NCBI RefSeq assembly: GCF_001509585.1
Contig: NZ_LNCI01000004.1
Span: 310,001 to 374,000, forward strand
Length of the DNA: 64,000 nt
Direction: 5' to 3'
DNA from: Tropicimonas marinistellae
Lineage (GTDB): Bacteria; Pseudomonadota; Alphaproteobacteria; Rhodobacterales; Rhodobacteraceae
Shown here: positions 54,994 through 64,000 of the stretch, piece after piece
Layout of the letters: every line of letters begins with the position of its first letter
How positions within the stretch are numbered: position 1 is the first letter of the stretch
Made by a program: the position numbers and the translations under genes
Notes under the pieces: model-generated
What the model was told of the DNA's origin: nothing
What the model saw: the letters and a program-made list of their open reading frames with translations, nothing else
Database searches by the model: none

Positions 54994-55028
54994 TTTGTGA
55001 TCACACTTCATTGGCCGTGATCACAAAT
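54994..55028 (+). promoter_or_regulatory. Paired GTGATCAC operator upstream of sdhC
   Basis: The arms TTTGTGATCAC (54994-55004) and GTGATCACAAA (55017-55027) are identical to those before sucC. The spacer is 12 bases and octamer centres are 20 bp apart. The element ends about 134 bases before sdhC. The shared design is strong evidence for one regulator of both operons. Confidence 0.7.
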
Positions 55029-55161
55029 CCCGACTTTGACCCGTATTGCGCCAATTAACCGCGCCGATTCGGTCCGCATACACGTGACACCGCCCACGAA
55101 TGTATTAGAGAACAGGGCAAAGGCGGGCCCTGCCCCGCGCTATCAAAGGGAGCCAGATCTC

Positions 55162-55557
55162 ATGGCAGACGTGAACCGGGGGAACCGCCCCCTGTCGCCC
55201 CACCTCCAGATCTACAAGCCGCACATCCTCATGGTCAGCTCGATCCTGATCCGGATTACCGGCAATGGGATGACGGTCGGAATCCTCCTCGTCCTGTGGT
55301 GGCTACTGGCTGCCGCGGCCGGTCCGGAAGCCTACGAAGCGAATATTGCTTGGCTCACGAAATGGTGGCTGGCGAAGCTGGTCTGGTTCGGTCTGATCTG
55401 GGCTCTGTGGTATCACATGCTGGGCGGTATCCGGCACATCATCTGGGACGAGGCCGTTGGCCTGGAACTGGAGACAGCCGAGAAACTCGGCTGGTTTCTC
55501 GTAATCGGATCCGTCGTCGGCGCAGTGCTGACCTCGATCGTCCTGCTTATCGTCTGA
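55162..55557 (+). CDS. sdhC: Succinate dehydrogenase cytochrome b556 subunit
   Basis: SdhC anchors the complex in the membrane and provides heme and quinone ligands. The 131-residue product has RPLSPHLQIYKPHILMVSSILIR-type sequence, the quinone-site Ser and Arg region, and WYHMLGGIRHIIWD with the axial histidine. There are three membrane helices. GGGAG precedes ATG 55162; the longer upstream open frame covers the leader and is not coding. It is the first gene of sdhCDA-X-B. Confidence 0.94.
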   Translation: MADVNRGNRPLSPHLQIYKPHILMVSSILIRITGNGMTVGILLVLWWLLAAAAGPEAYEANIAWLTKWWLAKLVWFGLIWALWYHMLGGIRHIIWDEAVGLELETAEKLGWFLVIGSVVGAVLTSIVLLIV

Positions 55558-55570
55558 TCCGGAGGGTTCC

Positions 55571-55960
55571 ATGCAATACCTGACCGACCGCAAGCGCGCC
55601 GAAGGCAAGGGATCGCTCGCCCATGGCGCCGAGCACCAGCTCGAAGTCACCACCAGCTCCTACATGATGACCGCACTGGTTGTCCTGTTCCTGTTCCGCA
55701 TCGCGCCGCTCATCGGCGCCCCCTACGAGGTCGTCGTCGAAGGGCTCACACGGCCGTTCAACTTCGTCATCATCGCCCTCTTCGTGGTCTCGACCACGTA
55801 TCACTGGCGCTTCAACATCAAGAAGGTGTTCGAGGATTACGTCCCGCACGGCTGGGACTTCGCCGGGATGATCATCACCACCGCGCTTGGCTGGTTCTTC
55901 TGTGGCCTGGGTCTCTTTGCCCTGGCCAAGATCCTGATCGCCTCCATGATCGCCGGCTGA
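55571..55960 (+). CDS. sdhD: Succinate dehydrogenase membrane anchor subunit
   Basis: The 129-residue product has three hydrophobic segments and the SdhD block [21 protein letters not shown]-like region ([17 protein letters not shown]), with the quinone-side tyrosine and aspartate. The N-terminus [20 protein letters not shown] is typical of the alphaproteobacterial form. It is 13 bases after sdhC and 14 before sdhA. Confidence 0.93.
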   Translation: MQYLTDRKRAEGKGSLAHGAEHQLEVTTSSYMMTALVVLFLFRIAPLIGAPYEVVVEGLTRPFNFVIIALFVVSTTYHWRFNIKKVFEDYVPHGWDFAGMIITTALGWFFCGLGLFALAKILIASMIAG

Positions 55961-55974
55961 GCTGGGAGAAAGAA

Positions 55975-57780
55975 ATGACCGCATACGATATCACCCACCA
56001 CACCTATGACGTTGTCGTCGTCGGGGCCGGCGGCGCCGGCCTCCGGGCAACGCTCGGCATGGCCGAACAGGGGCTCAAGACGGCCTGCGTGACGAAGGTC
56101 TTTCCGACCCGCTCGCACACCGTCGCCGCGCAGGGCGGCATCGCCGCCTCGCTCTCCAACATGGGTCCCGACCATTGGCAGTGGCACATGTACGACACCG
56201 TGAAGGGCTCCGACTGGCTCGGCGACACCGACGCGATGGAGTACCTCGCCCGCGAGGCGCCCAAGGCGGTGTATGAGCTGGAACACTACGGCGTACCCTT
56301 CTCCCGCACCGAAAAAGGCCGGATCTACCAGCGGCCCTTCGGCGGCCATACCACCGAGTTCGGCGAAGGCCCCCCGGTGCAGCGCACCTGCGCCGCCGCC
56401 GACCGGACCGGCCACGCCATCCTGCACACGCTCTATGGCCAGTCGGTCAAGAACGACGCGCAATTCTTCATCGAGTACTTCGCCACCGACCTCATCATGT
56501 CGGAAGACGGGTCCTGCCAGGGCATCCTGGCCTGGAAACTCGACGACGGCACATTGCACGCCTTCAACGCCAAGATGGTGGTGCTGGCCACCGGTGGCTA
56601 CGGCCGGGCCTATTTCTCCGCCACCTCGGCGCATACCTGCACCGGCGACGGCAACGCGATGATCGCCCGTCAGGGCCTGCCGCTTCAGGACATGGAGTTC
56701 GTGCAGTTCCACCCCACCGGAATCTACGGCTCGGGCTGCCTGATCACCGAAGGCGCCCGCGGCGAGGGCGGATACCTCACCAACTCCGAGGGCGAGCGCT
56801 TCATGGAACGCTACGCGCCGACCTACAAGGATCTGGCGTCGCGCGACGTGGTTTCGCGCTGCATGACGATAGAGATCCGCGACGGTCGCGGCGTCGGCCC
56901 GAACAAGGACCACATCTATCTGCACCTGAACCATCTGCCCCCCGAAACGCTCGCCGAGCGCTTGCCGGGCATCACCGAGAGCGCCGAGATCTTCGCCGGG
57001 GTGGACTTGACCAAGGAGCCGATCCCCGTGCTTCCGACGGTGCACTACAACATGGGCGGTATCCCGACGAACTACTGGGGCGAAGTGCTGAACCCGACGG
57101 CCGACAACCCCGATGCCATCGCGCCGGGCCTCATGGCCGTTGGCGAAGCCGGCTGCGCCTCCGTGCACGGCGCCAACCGTCTTGGCTCCAACTCGCTGAT
57201 CGACCTCGTGGTCTTCGGCCGCGCCGCCGCCATCAAGGCCGGTGAGGTTGTCGACCCCGAAGCGCCGAACCCGGAGCTGAACCAGGCGAGCCTCGATGCG
57301 GCCATCGGAACATTCGACAAGTTCCGCTACGCCGACGGCTCCATCACGACCGCGGACCTGCGGGACGAGATGCAGCGCACCATGCAATCGGATGCCGCCG
57401 TCTTCCGGACCGACAAGACCCTCGCCGAGGGTGTCGAGAAGATGAAGGCGGTTGCCGCCAAGCTGGACGACATCAAGGTCACCGACCGCTCGCTGGTCTG
57501 GAACAGCGACCTGATGGAAACGCTGGAACTCAGCAACCTCATGCCCTGTGCAATGGCGACCATCGTGGGTGCCGAGGCGCGCAAGGAAAGCCGCGGGGCG
57601 CATGCCCACGAGGACTACCCGGACCGCGACGACGTCAACTGGCGCAAGCACACGCTGGCGGTGGTCGACGGGCCGGACGTGAACCTCACCTATCGCCCCG
57701 TGCATCTTGACCCGCTGACGACCGAAGCCGAAGGTGGAATCGACATAGCGAAGATTGCACCGAAAGCGAGGGTTTACTGA
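55975..57780 (+). CDS. sdhA: Succinate dehydrogenase flavoprotein subunit
   Basis: SdhA carries covalent FAD and oxidises succinate. The 601-residue product has [19 protein letters not shown], then [17 protein letters not shown]-like sequence ([14 protein letters not shown]) with the FAD-linked histidine, and [20 protein letters not shown] with active-site residues. [17 protein letters not shown] and the C-terminal HTLAVVD region complete the family. The stop overlaps the next ATG (TGATG). Confidence 0.97.
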   Translation: MTAYDITHHTYDVVVVGAGGAGLRATLGMAEQGLKTACVTKVFPTRSHTVAAQGGIAASLSNMGPDHWQWHMYDTVKGSDWLGDTDAMEYLAREAPKAVYELEHYGVPFSRTEKGRIYQRPFGGHTTEFGEGPPVQRTCAAADRTGHAILHTLYGQSVKNDAQFFIEYFATDLIMSEDGSCQGILAWKLDDGTLHAFNAKMVVLATGGYGRAYFSATSAHTCTGDGNAMIARQGLPLQDMEFVQFHPTGIYGSGCLITEGARGEGGYLTNSEGERFMERYAPTYKDLASRDVVSRCMTIEIRDGRGVGPNKDHIYLHLNHLPPETLAERLPGITESAEIFAGVDLTKEPIPVLPTVHYNMGGIPTNYWGEVLNPTADNPDAIAPGLMAVGEAGCASVHGANRLGSNSLIDLVVFGRAAAIKAGEVVDPEAPNPELNQASLDAAIGTFDKFRYADGSITTADLRDEMQRTMQSDAAVFRTDKTLAEGVEKMKAVAAKLDDIKVTDRSLVWNSDLMETLELSNLMPCAMATIVGAEARKESRGAHAHEDYPDRDDVNWRKHTLAVVDGPDVNLTYRPVHLDPLTTEAEGGIDIAKIAPKARVY

Positions 57781-58196
57781 TGTCCATCCGGGTCAAGCTG
57801 CTGACAGCCGCAATTGCACTGATCGTCGTCCTGCCGGGAACGGCCCCAGCGATGGGAACCGTCGAAGAACAGCGTTCGGCGATCCTGGACTGCAAACGCG
57901 TACGTGGCGTTGGCGGCTCGGCCTGGCTGGAACAGGGCAAAGTCTCTCCCACCGACACCGAAATGTCGGTGCGGATCGTTCCATATGATCGCGTGACCTA
58001 CATGGATGCGGATGCCATCAACACCTGTGCCGCCCAGCGGCTCGGGCTGTTGCCGGCGGAAGGCCGTCTCACCGCGAGGCAGCGGACCGTCGTCCGCTCC
58101 ATCCGCGCGCCGGGCGGCTACGCCCGCGTCGATTGCGGCCGCAATCCGTCGATCCTGTACAAAGGCGATCTCTATTGCCAGTGGGCGCGGCGCTGA
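57780..58196 (+). CDS. Exported protein of unknown function between sdhA and sdhB
   Basis: The 138-residue product has a signal peptide ([20 protein letters not shown], cleavage about APAMG) and a mature part with four cysteines (LDCKRVRG, NTCAAQRLG, RVDCGRNPS and LYCQWARR), which could form two disulfides in the periplasm. Its ATG overlaps the sdhA stop, so it is coupled to sdh expression. I do not recognise the family. It may be a conserved Rhodobacterales insertion in the sdh operon. Confidence 0.72.
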   Translation: MSIRVKLLTAAIALIVVLPGTAPAMGTVEEQRSAILDCKRVRGVGGSAWLEQGKVSPTDTEMSVRIVPYDRVTYMDADAINTCAAQRLGLLPAEGRLTARQRTVVRSIRAPGGYARVDCGRNPSILYKGDLYCQWARR

Positions 58197-58197
58197 C

Positions 58198-58275
58198 ATG
58201 CGGCGCACCCCTCGCCCCTTCTTCGAACCCAAGCCTTGCGGCGGCACATGGACCGCACGCGGAAAGCTGAGGTGA
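58198..58275 (+). CDS. Possible 25-residue peptide filling the gap before sdhB
   Basis: An ATG two bases after the previous gene starts a 25-residue frame (MRRTPRPFFEPKPCGGTWT, then ARGKLR), which stops three bases before the sdhB ATG. The exact fit suggests translational coupling, but there is no ribosome site and the composition is ordinary. It may be only non-coding spacing. Confidence 0.2.
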   Translation: MRRTPRPFFEPKPCGGTWTARGKLR

Positions 58276-58278
58276 CCT

Positions 58279-59058
58279 ATGGTTCAATTCACCCTCCCCA
58301 AGAACTCCAAGATCAAGGTCGGCAAGACCTGGCCAAAGCCGGAAGGCGCCAAGAACGTGCGCAAGTTCCAGATCTACCGCTGGAACCCGGATGACGGGAA
58401 AAACCCGCAGCTCGATACCTATTTCATCGACCTGGACGATTGCGGTCCGATGATCCTGGACGCGCTGATCAAGATCAAGAACGAGATCGACCCGACGCTG
58501 ACGTTCCGCCGCTCCTGCCGCGAGGGTATCTGCGGCTCCTGCGCAATGAACATCAACGGCATCAACAAGCTGGCCTGTATCTGGGGCATCGACGACCAGA
58601 AGGGCGACATCAAGATCTACCCCCTGCCGCACATGCCCATCGTCAAGGACCTCGTCCCGGACCTCACCCACTTCTACGCCCAGCATGCCTCGATCATGCC
58701 CTGGCTGGAAACCAAGACCCCGGCGCCGGAGAAGGAATGGCTGCAAAGCCCCGAGGACCGTGCCAAGCTCGACGGCCTCTATGAATGCGTCCTCTGCGCC
58801 TCCTGCTCCACCTCCTGCCCGGCCTATTGGTGGAACGGCGACCGCTACCTCGGCCCGGCCGCGCTGCTGCACGCCTACCGCTGGCTGATCGACAGCCGCG
58901 ACGAGGCCACCGGCGAGCGCCTCGACGACATCGAGGACCCCTACAAGCTCTACCGCTGCCACGTCATCATGAACTGCACCCAGACCTGCCCGAAGGGCCT
59001 GAACCCCGGCAAGGCAATCGCCGAGATCCGGCTGATGGCGCAGGAACGGCTGCACTAA
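58279..59058 (+). CDS. sdhB: Succinate dehydrogenase iron-sulfur subunit
   Basis: SdhB passes electrons from FAD to quinone through three Fe-S clusters. The 259-residue product has the 2Fe-2S cysteines ([12 protein letters not shown] and a later CIWG), the 4Fe-4S/3Fe-4S clusters ([12 protein letters not shown] and [11 protein letters not shown]), and [17 protein letters not shown] at the front. It is the last gene of the sdh operon, followed by a strong terminator. Confidence 0.97.
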   Translation: MVQFTLPKNSKIKVGKTWPKPEGAKNVRKFQIYRWNPDDGKNPQLDTYFIDLDDCGPMILDALIKIKNEIDPTLTFRRSCREGICGSCAMNINGINKLACIWGIDDQKGDIKIYPLPHMPIVKDLVPDLTHFYAQHASIMPWLETKTPAPEKEWLQSPEDRAKLDGLYECVLCASCSTSCPAYWWNGDRYLGPAALLHAYRWLIDSRDEATGERLDDIEDPYKLYRCHVIMNCTQTCPKGLNPGKAIAEIRLMAQERLH

Positions 59059-59084
59059 CCGCTACGGCAGGCAAAGCAATGGAC

Positions 59085-59120
59085 AAAGGCCCGGGGCGCG
59101 CGCGCTTGCCCCGGGCCTTT
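59085..59120 (+). terminator. Terminator of the sdh operon
   Basis: AAAGGCCCGGGGC and GCCCCGGGCCTTT form a perfect 13-bp stem around a 10-base loop, 26 bases after the sdhB stop. The 3' arm supplies the TTT tract. Confidence 0.85.
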
Positions 59121-59292
59121 CTCGTCTCAGGTCCTCTTGTTGGCGCCCGACCCCTTGCCGGAGGCATCATCTTCCGGGAGAGGATCGGTCACGCACCAGC
59201 GCCGGCAGCGGTGCGATTCAGTTGCCGCCCCACCCTTGCGGAACCCTGCCGTCGCGGCCAGTCTCGGCGCGCATGCCACCTTCGGAGCCGCC

Positions 59293-60141
59293 ATGAAAGC
59301 CCCTGCCGACGCCAACGCCCGCCGCGCGATCCCACCTGTCATCTGCTATCCCGACACCACGCTGCCGCGCCCCGATCCGGCCGCCATGGCAGCGCATCGC
59401 GCCCGCCTGGGACCGTCCGATACCGTGATCGTTCCGCCGCGAGACGCGCGCTGCTTCCGCGTCCCGGCCGGCGGCGCCTTCCGGATCACCTGCGTGGAAG
59501 GTCCCCAGGTCGGCGATCTGAACCTGTGGAATGCGAACGATCTCTCCGAGCGCTTCTATTCCGGCAAGACGCGCGCCCTCCACGGCACGCACCTCACAAC
59601 CGGCGACCGGATGTGGTCCGTCTTTCCCTATCTGCGCCCCATGGCGACGATCCTGCAGGACACGCTCGACTGGTACGGGATCGACGCCCACGGCGGATCG
59701 GTCCACGATGTCATCGGCACCCGCTGTGACCCCTACACCAATACGCTCCTGGGCGGCGATCCCTATCACCATTGCTGCCATTCCAACCTGATCCGCGCCC
59801 TTGCCTCGGAAACCGGTCTGCCGCTGGCGGCGGCCGAGGCCCATGTCCACGATGTGCTCAATGTCTTCATGTGCACCGGCTTCACCCGCGACACCGGGCA
59901 ATACTTCATGAAGGCCAGCCCGGTCCGACCCGGTGACTACATCGAGTTTATCGCCGAGATCCCGCTCCTCGGCGCGCTTTCGGCCTGCCCCGGCGGCGAT
60001 TGCTCGGCCGAACACTCCTCGGATACCGCCGCCTGCTATCCGCTGATGGTGGAGGTCTTCGCGCCGCCCGCAGGCGCCCCGCCCTGGCCCGAACCGCAGC
60101 TCAATGGCTACGACGGGAGCCACGGCCTGCCGAACGGCTGA
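59293..60141 (+). CDS. DUF1989 protein (urea carboxylase-associated type)
   Basis: The 282-residue product matches DUF1989: VPAGGAFRITCVEGPQVGDLNLWN, then the middle block CDPYTNTLLGGDPYHHCCHSNL, and PGDYIEFIAEIPLLGALSACP. Members occur near urea carboxylase/allophanate genes or alone; a glycine-cleavage-T-like aminomethyl function is suspected but unproved. Seven cysteines occur, several clustered in CCHS. The start at ATG 59293 (MKAPADANARR) has GGAG upstream. Confidence 0.8.
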   Translation: MKAPADANARRAIPPVICYPDTTLPRPDPAAMAAHRARLGPSDTVIVPPRDARCFRVPAGGAFRITCVEGPQVGDLNLWNANDLSERFYSGKTRALHGTHLTTGDRMWSVFPYLRPMATILQDTLDWYGIDAHGGSVHDVIGTRCDPYTNTLLGGDPYHHCCHSNLIRALASETGLPLAAAEAHVHDVLNVFMCTGFTRDTGQYFMKASPVRPGDYIEFIAEIPLLGALSACPGGDCSAEHSSDTAACYPLMVEVFAPPAGAPPWPEPQLNGYDGSHGLPNG

Positions 60142-60454
60142 AACGGCGGTTGGCGAGACCGTCGCAGCATGCCCCGCGTGCCTGACGCCCCACGACGGCG
60201 CCCCTCAAGATTGAACGCGCCGTCTCCGCTCCGTTCATCGCCACCCACGCCCACCCCGGCATGGGACAAGGGCACAGCCCGCCGTGCTCTCGGGCATTGC
60301 AGAAGCAATGCCCCGCGCCGGGCAAAGGCCGAAGTCCGCCGCGCGATGGGATCAGATGCGAACCGCTGTTCCGACCCCCGGAGCGACCATCGTCCGAACG
60401 GATCAACCGGATTGCCTGGAAGCCCCACCGGAGCACCGTGAGGTGTAAAGAAAC

Positions 60455-60516
60455 GGTAAATCCGCGCCTCTAACCCATTGATATTGCACAACCTGAAAAT
60501 TGTCCCACCGTGAGAC
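60455..60516 (+). repeat. Dispersed intergenic element, copy B
   Basis: This copy has GGTAAA, TAACCCATTGA at 60471-60481, and TGTCCCACCGTGAGACA at its end, with the same spacing as copy A at 37619-37680. It lies between the convergent DUF1989 and CsaA-like genes. The remaining 60142-60454 stretch contains nothing I recognise. Confidence 0.55.
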
Positions 60517-60523
60517 ACCCCGG

Positions 60524-60862
60524 TCAGTACATCCGCGCGCCCGGGGCGACCTCGCTGTCAGGGGCCAGCAGAACGACCTCGCCGTCCCCGTCCGGCACCC
60601 CCAGCACCAGAACCTCCGACATGAATTTCCCGATCTGCCGGGGCGGGAAATTCACCACGCCCATGACAAGCCGGCCCGGAAGCGTCTCCACATCGTAATG
60701 CCGGGTGATCTGGGCGGAGGTTTTCTTCTCCCCGATCTCCGGCCCGAAATCGATCCAGAGCTTGATCGCCGGCTTGCGGGCCTCGGGAAAGGGCTCCGCC
60801 CGCAAGACCCTTCCGACACGGATGTCGACCTTCAGGAACTCGTCGAAGGAAATCTCGCTCAT
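60524..60862 (-). CDS. CsaA-like tRNA-binding domain protein
   Basis: The 112-residue product is a single tRNA-binding (OB-fold) domain: FLKVDIRVGRVLRAEPFPEARKP, the KTSAQITRHYDVETLPGR segment, and VVNFPPRQIGKFMSEVLVLG. It resembles CsaA, a dimeric export chaperone, and the stand-alone tRNA-binding modules. The start at ATG 60862 has GGGAG eight bases upstream and overlaps the proC stop by ATGA. Confidence 0.85.
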   Translation of the reverse strand: MSEISFDEFLKVDIRVGRVLRAEPFPEARKPAIKLWIDFGPEIGEKKTSAQITRHYDVETLPGRLVMGVVNFPPRQIGKFMSEVLVLGVPDGDGEVVLLAPDSEVAPGARMY

Positions 60863-61671
60863 CTGCCAAGCTCCCGGCTTCTGTCGGCAGCGGCCGCCAC
60901 CGTTCGGCACATCAGCACCGGCAGCCCGTCCTCTTCGCTCATCAGCACCTGCAGACCCGCGGCCGTGGTTCCACCGGGAGAGGTTACGTTGATCCGCAAT
61001 TGCTCCGCGCTTTCATCGGACCCGGCCAACAAAGCGCCAGAGCCCGCGACCGTCGCGCGCGCCAGATCCATTGCGAGTTCGGCGGGCAACCCCTGTGCCT
61101 CGGCCGCCAACGCGAGCGCCTCGACCATATGAAAGACATAGGCGGGGCCGGACCCGGACACGCCCGTCACCGCATCCATCTGCGTCTCGCTTTGCAACCG
61201 GACGACCTTGCCCACGGCCGAAAGAAGTTGCTCGGCCAGTTGCATCTGCGGCTCGGAGACCTGCGAGCTCCCGATAATCGCGGTAATCCCCTGCCCAACC
61301 GCCGCCGGCGTATTGGGCATGGCACGGATCACGGGCGTCTGCGGCCCGAGCGCATCTTCGAAACGCGCAATCGGCGTGCCCGCCGCGACACTCAGGAAGA
61401 GCGTGCCGCCTCCGCCAAACGATGCGATTCCTGGCAGTGCCTCATCCATCATCTGCGGTTTGACCGCCACCAACACGACCGCCGGGTTCTCGGGAACCTC
61501 CAGGTTGAGCCTGACGCCCTGCGCCGTTAGCCAATCTGAGGGCTTGGGATCCAGCACGGTCACGGACGCCGCCGGCACTCCCTCGGCGAGCCACCCTTGC
61601 AGCATCGCCGACCCCATCTTTCCGCACCCCAGAAGCACCAGCCCGCGCTGGCGCAGATGTTCCATGTCCAT
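60859..61671 (-). CDS. proC: Pyrroline-5-carboxylate reductase
   Basis: ProC makes proline from P5C with NAD(P)H. The 270-residue product has the dinucleotide loop LVLLGCGKMGSAML near the start, VVLVAVKPQMMDEALP, VIRAMPNTPAAVGQG, and the C-terminal GSGPAYVFHMVEAL and TSPGGTTAAGL helices. It is followed by the CsaA-like gene with ATGA overlap, and 132 bases upstream is the YbjN gene. Confidence 0.93.
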   Translation of the reverse strand: MDMEHLRQRGLVLLGCGKMGSAMLQGWLAEGVPAASVTVLDPKPSDWLTAQGVRLNLEVPENPAVVLVAVKPQMMDEALPGIASFGGGGTLFLSVAAGTPIARFEDALGPQTPVIRAMPNTPAAVGQGITAIIGSSQVSEPQMQLAEQLLSAVGKVVRLQSETQMDAVTGVSGSGPAYVFHMVEALALAAEAQGLPAELAMDLARATVAGSGALLAGSDESAEQLRINVTSPGGTTAAGLQVLMSEEDGLPVLMCRTVAAAADRSRELGR

Positions 61672-61803
61672 CGAGACCCCCTGTCACTTCGGACAGGAAA
61701 CTAGGGCCGGTCTGCGGCAACCGCAACGCCTTGATTGTCGGGGACGGTGCCCGATATGGCCGCGTTACGAAGCGCCCTGTTGGAGTCTGTCTGCTGGAAG
61801 CGT

Positions 61804-62304
61804 CTATGCGCGGCCGTAAGCTTCCGCGATGGCAATCTCGAGCGCAGCTTCCGGTTCCTGATCTCCCCAAACAACCAACTGGAATGCCGGGTAGTACCGC
61901 TCGGCCGCCATGACGGCGGTCCCGATCAAACGATCAATCTGATCCGGCGTCGCAAGCTGTCCACCGGACAGCAAGAGACCATACCGATAGGTCATGAGCT
62001 GCTGATCGCGCCAATACGTGAAGGCCCCTGCCCAGCATTTATCGTTGATGCAGTTCAGCGCCTCGTACAGTTTCGGCAACTTTTCTTCGTGAGGTTCCAT
62101 CTCGAAGGTGCAGATCAGCCGGAGCGTCTCGTCGTAGGCCGACCACGCGAGCGTAATGGAATAGGTCCGCCACTGGCCCTCCACAGCCATCGCAATCTGA
62201 TCGTCCGCGATGCGGTCGAAATCCCAGGCGTTGGATTCCGCCAGGGTCTCAACGATGTCGATTGGATGAACGTCTTCTGTCAGAAACTCTTCGGAGAGTG
62301 ACAT
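61804..62304 (-). CDS. YbjN-domain protein
   Basis: The 166-residue product is related to YbjN (DUF1790), a type III secretion chaperone-like fold of unknown role: WDFDRIADDQIAMAVEGQWRTY, then LRLICTFEMEPHEEKLPKLYEAL and DQQLMTYRYGLLL. YbjN proteins are linked to motility and stress in enterobacteria. The start at ATG 62304 has GAGG six bases upstream. It precedes proC, matching a common alphaproteobacterial order. Confidence 0.8.
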   Translation of the reverse strand: MSLSEEFLTEDVHPIDIVETLAESNAWDFDRIADDQIAMAVEGQWRTYSITLAWSAYDETLRLICTFEMEPHEEKLPKLYEALNCINDKCWAGAFTYWRDQQLMTYRYGLLLSGGQLATPDQIDRLIGTAVMAAERYYPAFQLVVWGDQEPEAALEIAIAEAYGRA

Positions 62305-62819
62305 GCCGGGCCTCATTCGTTGTCGCCCCAGTCTTTTGAGTTGCAACTAGGGCTTGGTGCCTGCTCTAGGTTCGGCGGGATGAGCCGCCGTCCTTACAAC
62401 ATATGGTGCGAGCAAAGAGAGGCCTGTGTAAAGAAGTATTTTCGTGACAGTCAAGCGTCGCCGCAAATGTGGCAGTTGATTGCACCCTGCCAGCGAGATT
62501 TGCAGCAATGCGACTTGAGGGAACCGGATGGGGAACTGTTTTGCGTGTTGGTCCAATGCGCCGAGCGCTCTGGCCCCGGAATCGGAGTGCGTTCGGCATC
62601 CGCCCCCAAGCGATACCGGGGCCATGAAAGGGTGCGATTTCCGATTCTGACCAACACGGTTGGCACCGTCTCGCACACAGCCATCGAACCGAAAGCCATG
62701 GCTCGCGACGAACGGAATCGGCACCGGTTGATGGAAATTCCGTTGCCTGTCCCGGAATGGTCTCAACCTGCTCCGGGGCCTTTCGGCCGACCGACCCATC
62801 GGAGCCGTCGCCGACGCAA
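62305..62819. other. Intergenic stretch without recognised genes
   Basis: About 515 bases between the YbjN and flavoprotein genes. A plus-strand open frame (62320-62877) crosses it, but it has no ribosome site, its composition is unlike proteins nearby, and it runs into the flavoprotein gene. I treat it as non-coding. Base composition is somewhat lower in GC here than in the neighbouring genes. Confidence 0.45.
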
Positions 62820-64000
62820 TCAGGTGTCGTTTGCACGCAAGAGGAATGCGTCGAAAAACCGGGCCAATTCGTCGTAGCCATCGAGCGGGAGAACGTGTGC
62901 AATGTACTGGTCGGGACGCACCACGATCATGCAACCACGCGCCCGATCGATACCACGCATCTCGAATATGTCCCCCGCCCCCTTGTGATCGACGCAAAAG
63001 ACCTTCTCGTGGTCTTGCAGGCCAAGCGTTCCCTTAGTGGGCTTCAACAGGGTTGGCATCTCTTCGTACGCGAGGTCTTCGAACGTTTGCTGGAAGACAG
63101 CGCGCACATCGAACAACGCGTCGATATCCTCGTCTGGTTTCGTGTATTTCAGAACTGGCGAGTTCGCGTCGGTTTCGAGCCAGTCGGCAAGCCTATGGAT
63201 TGCCGAACCGGGGGAGGAGCCGTCGTTCCGGCCAGCGAAGGCGTAAATCCGCCAACGGCCATCCGCTTCGGCGACGTGACCAAGCTGCATTTGCATGGCA
63301 TCCGAAACACGTACCACCGGAGCGGAGTGGAAGCGGCGGCCGATCTCCTCGCCGGTTGCCAACGCCTGATGGATTGGCGCTCCGACGAGCATCGATTGAT
63401 CGTATCTGACGGCGAGGCCGCCGGTGAACTCCAGATTCTCGATGAACTGTTTCTGAAAGCGCGGCATGTCTAGGCCATCGAGCTCGGATTCTCCCGGAGG
63501 AGCCGACATGATCCGCGCCCATTCATGGTCCGTGTCGACGAGCCGTTTTGCCTCTACCCATCGTTCCGCAGAGTAGCTGTGCAAGAGGCTTGCATCCGTG
63601 CGCCCCTGAAACACATGTGCCAGCTTCCAACCAAGGTTGAACGTGTCTTGCATCGAGACGTTCATTCCTTGGCCAGCCTTCGGGCTGTGCGTATGGCAAG
63701 CGTCTCCGGCAGTGAAGACACGGGGCGTTCGCCCCTCGGTATCGCCGTCGGGCACGTCATCGAAACGGTCGGTCATCCGGTGGCCGATTTCATAGATCGA
63801 CCACCACACGACTTCCTTCACGTCTATTGTGTATGGCCGCATGATCCGGTTGGCCGCGGCGATCATGTGGTCTGCCGTGAAATTGCGGCTTGCAACGCGT
63901 TCGTCCGGGTTGAGCTTGTCGAGTTCCACGTACATGCGGAAGAGGTAACCACCCTCGCGCGGCAGGATCAGGACATTGCCCTCCTGCGCCGAGGCGATCA
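62820..64000 (-). CDS. FAD-dependent phenol 2-monooxygenase-like protein (N-terminal part missing)
   Basis: The window holds the C-terminal 393 residues; reading continues past 64000 (the last codons give IASAQEGNVLILPREGGYLF). The second FAD motif is VFTAGDACHTHSPKAGQGMN, the GD-box of aromatic flavoprotein hydroxylases. The C-terminal part (about the last 160 residues) is the thioredoxin-like dimerisation domain of the phenol hydroxylase type. Related enzymes hydroxylate phenol, resorcinol or 3-hydroxybenzoate; the substrate is not clear. Confidence 0.82.
   Translation of the reverse strand, partial: IASAQEGNVLILPREGGYLFRMYVELDKLNPDERVASRNFTADHMIAAANRIMRPYTIDVKEVVWWSIYEIGHRMTDRFDDVPDGDTEGRTPRVFTAGDACHTHSPKAGQGMNVSMQDTFNLGWKLAHVFQGRTDASLLHSYSAERWVEAKRLVDTDHEWARIMSAPPGESELDGLDMPRFQKQFIENLEFTGGLAVRYDQSMLVGAPIHQALATGEEIGRRFHSAPVVRVSDAMQMQLGHVAEADGRWRIYAFAGRNDGSSPGSAIHRLADWLETDANSPVLKYTKPDEDIDALFDVRAVFQQTFEDLAYEEMPTLLKPTKGTLGLQDHEKVFCVDHKGAGDIFEMRGIDRARGCMIVVRPDQYIAHVLPLDGYDELARFFDAFLLRANDT

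Noticed and set aside
55837-57705. A 622-codon antisense frame over sdhA
   Set aside because: It is a mirror frame of sdhA with no motif.
62320-62877. 185-codon frame in the gap before the flavoprotein gene
   Set aside because: It lacks a ribosome site and family resemblance, and its end overlaps a certain gene on the other strand.

Overview
The window is GC-rich chromosomal DNA of an alphaproteobacterium, most likely of the order Rhodobacterales (Roseobacter/Rhodobacter group). The grounds are the split ruvC-ruvA order, a Pcs-type phosphatidylcholine synthase, DUF1127 and DUF1989 proteins, and above all the linkage of mdh, the suc genes, lpd, a malyl-CoA lyase/thioesterase (mcl2), a mesaconyl-CoA hydratase (mch) and sdhCDAB. 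That linkage is what I recall from Rhodobacter sphaeroides, where the ethylmalonyl-CoA pathway feeds the TCA cycle. I see no tRNA, rRNA, CRISPR array, prophage or insertion sequence.

Layout. 0-9.6 kb: ruvA/ruvC (repair), a DUF1127 protein, prmA, a P-loop kinase-like protein with msrA, an MFS carrier divergent from a YeeE/YedE-type sulfur carrier (with an FNR-like box between them), priA and a divergent XRE regulator. 9.8-14.4 kb: an RTX calcium-binding protein, a small unknown protein, DUF484-xerC and pcs. 14.4-19.2 kb: a gcvT-gcvH-gcvP glycine-cleavage operon behind a glycine riboswitch. 20-24.2 kb: a tightly overlapping sugar operon (SDR dehydrogenase, dgoK, dgoA, SMP-30 lactonase, aldose epimerase) that reads as most of a De Ley-Doudoroff galactose pathway. 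24.4-26.7 kb: a secreted phytase-like beta-propeller protein behind a three-unit Pho box. 27-37.3 kb: DUF1992, a GT87-type membrane transferase, carB, a sulfotransferase, a FabH-like synthase with a tiny lipoprotein, and a TetR regulator with a DUF1254/1214 exported protein.

37.7-59 kb is the metabolic core. On the minus strand lie mdh, a TauE/SafE-like carrier, sucC, two tandem sulfotransferase-like genes, sucD, sucA, sucB, a third sulfotransferase-like gene and lpdA. On the plus strand lie mcl2, nnrU-like, DUF1737, mch, and sdhC-D-A-(exported unknown)-sdhB. The sucC and sdhC leaders both carry the same paired operator: 11-base arms TTTGTGATCAC and GTGATCACAAA, each holding a GTGATCAC palindrome, with palindrome centres 20-21 bp apart. 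This predicts one unidentified regulator coordinating 2-oxoglutarate-to-succinate and succinate-to-fumarate steps. 59-64 kb: a DUF1989 protein, then YbjN-proC-csaA-like on the minus strand, and an incomplete phenol-hydroxylase-like flavoprotein running off the window end.

The most interesting items are the shared suc/sdh operator, the sulfotransferase-like genes inserted in the suc operon, a 62-base dispersed intergenic element present twice, and an SDR that lacks its catalytic lysine. Names rest on motif and family recognition by eye; no database search was possible.
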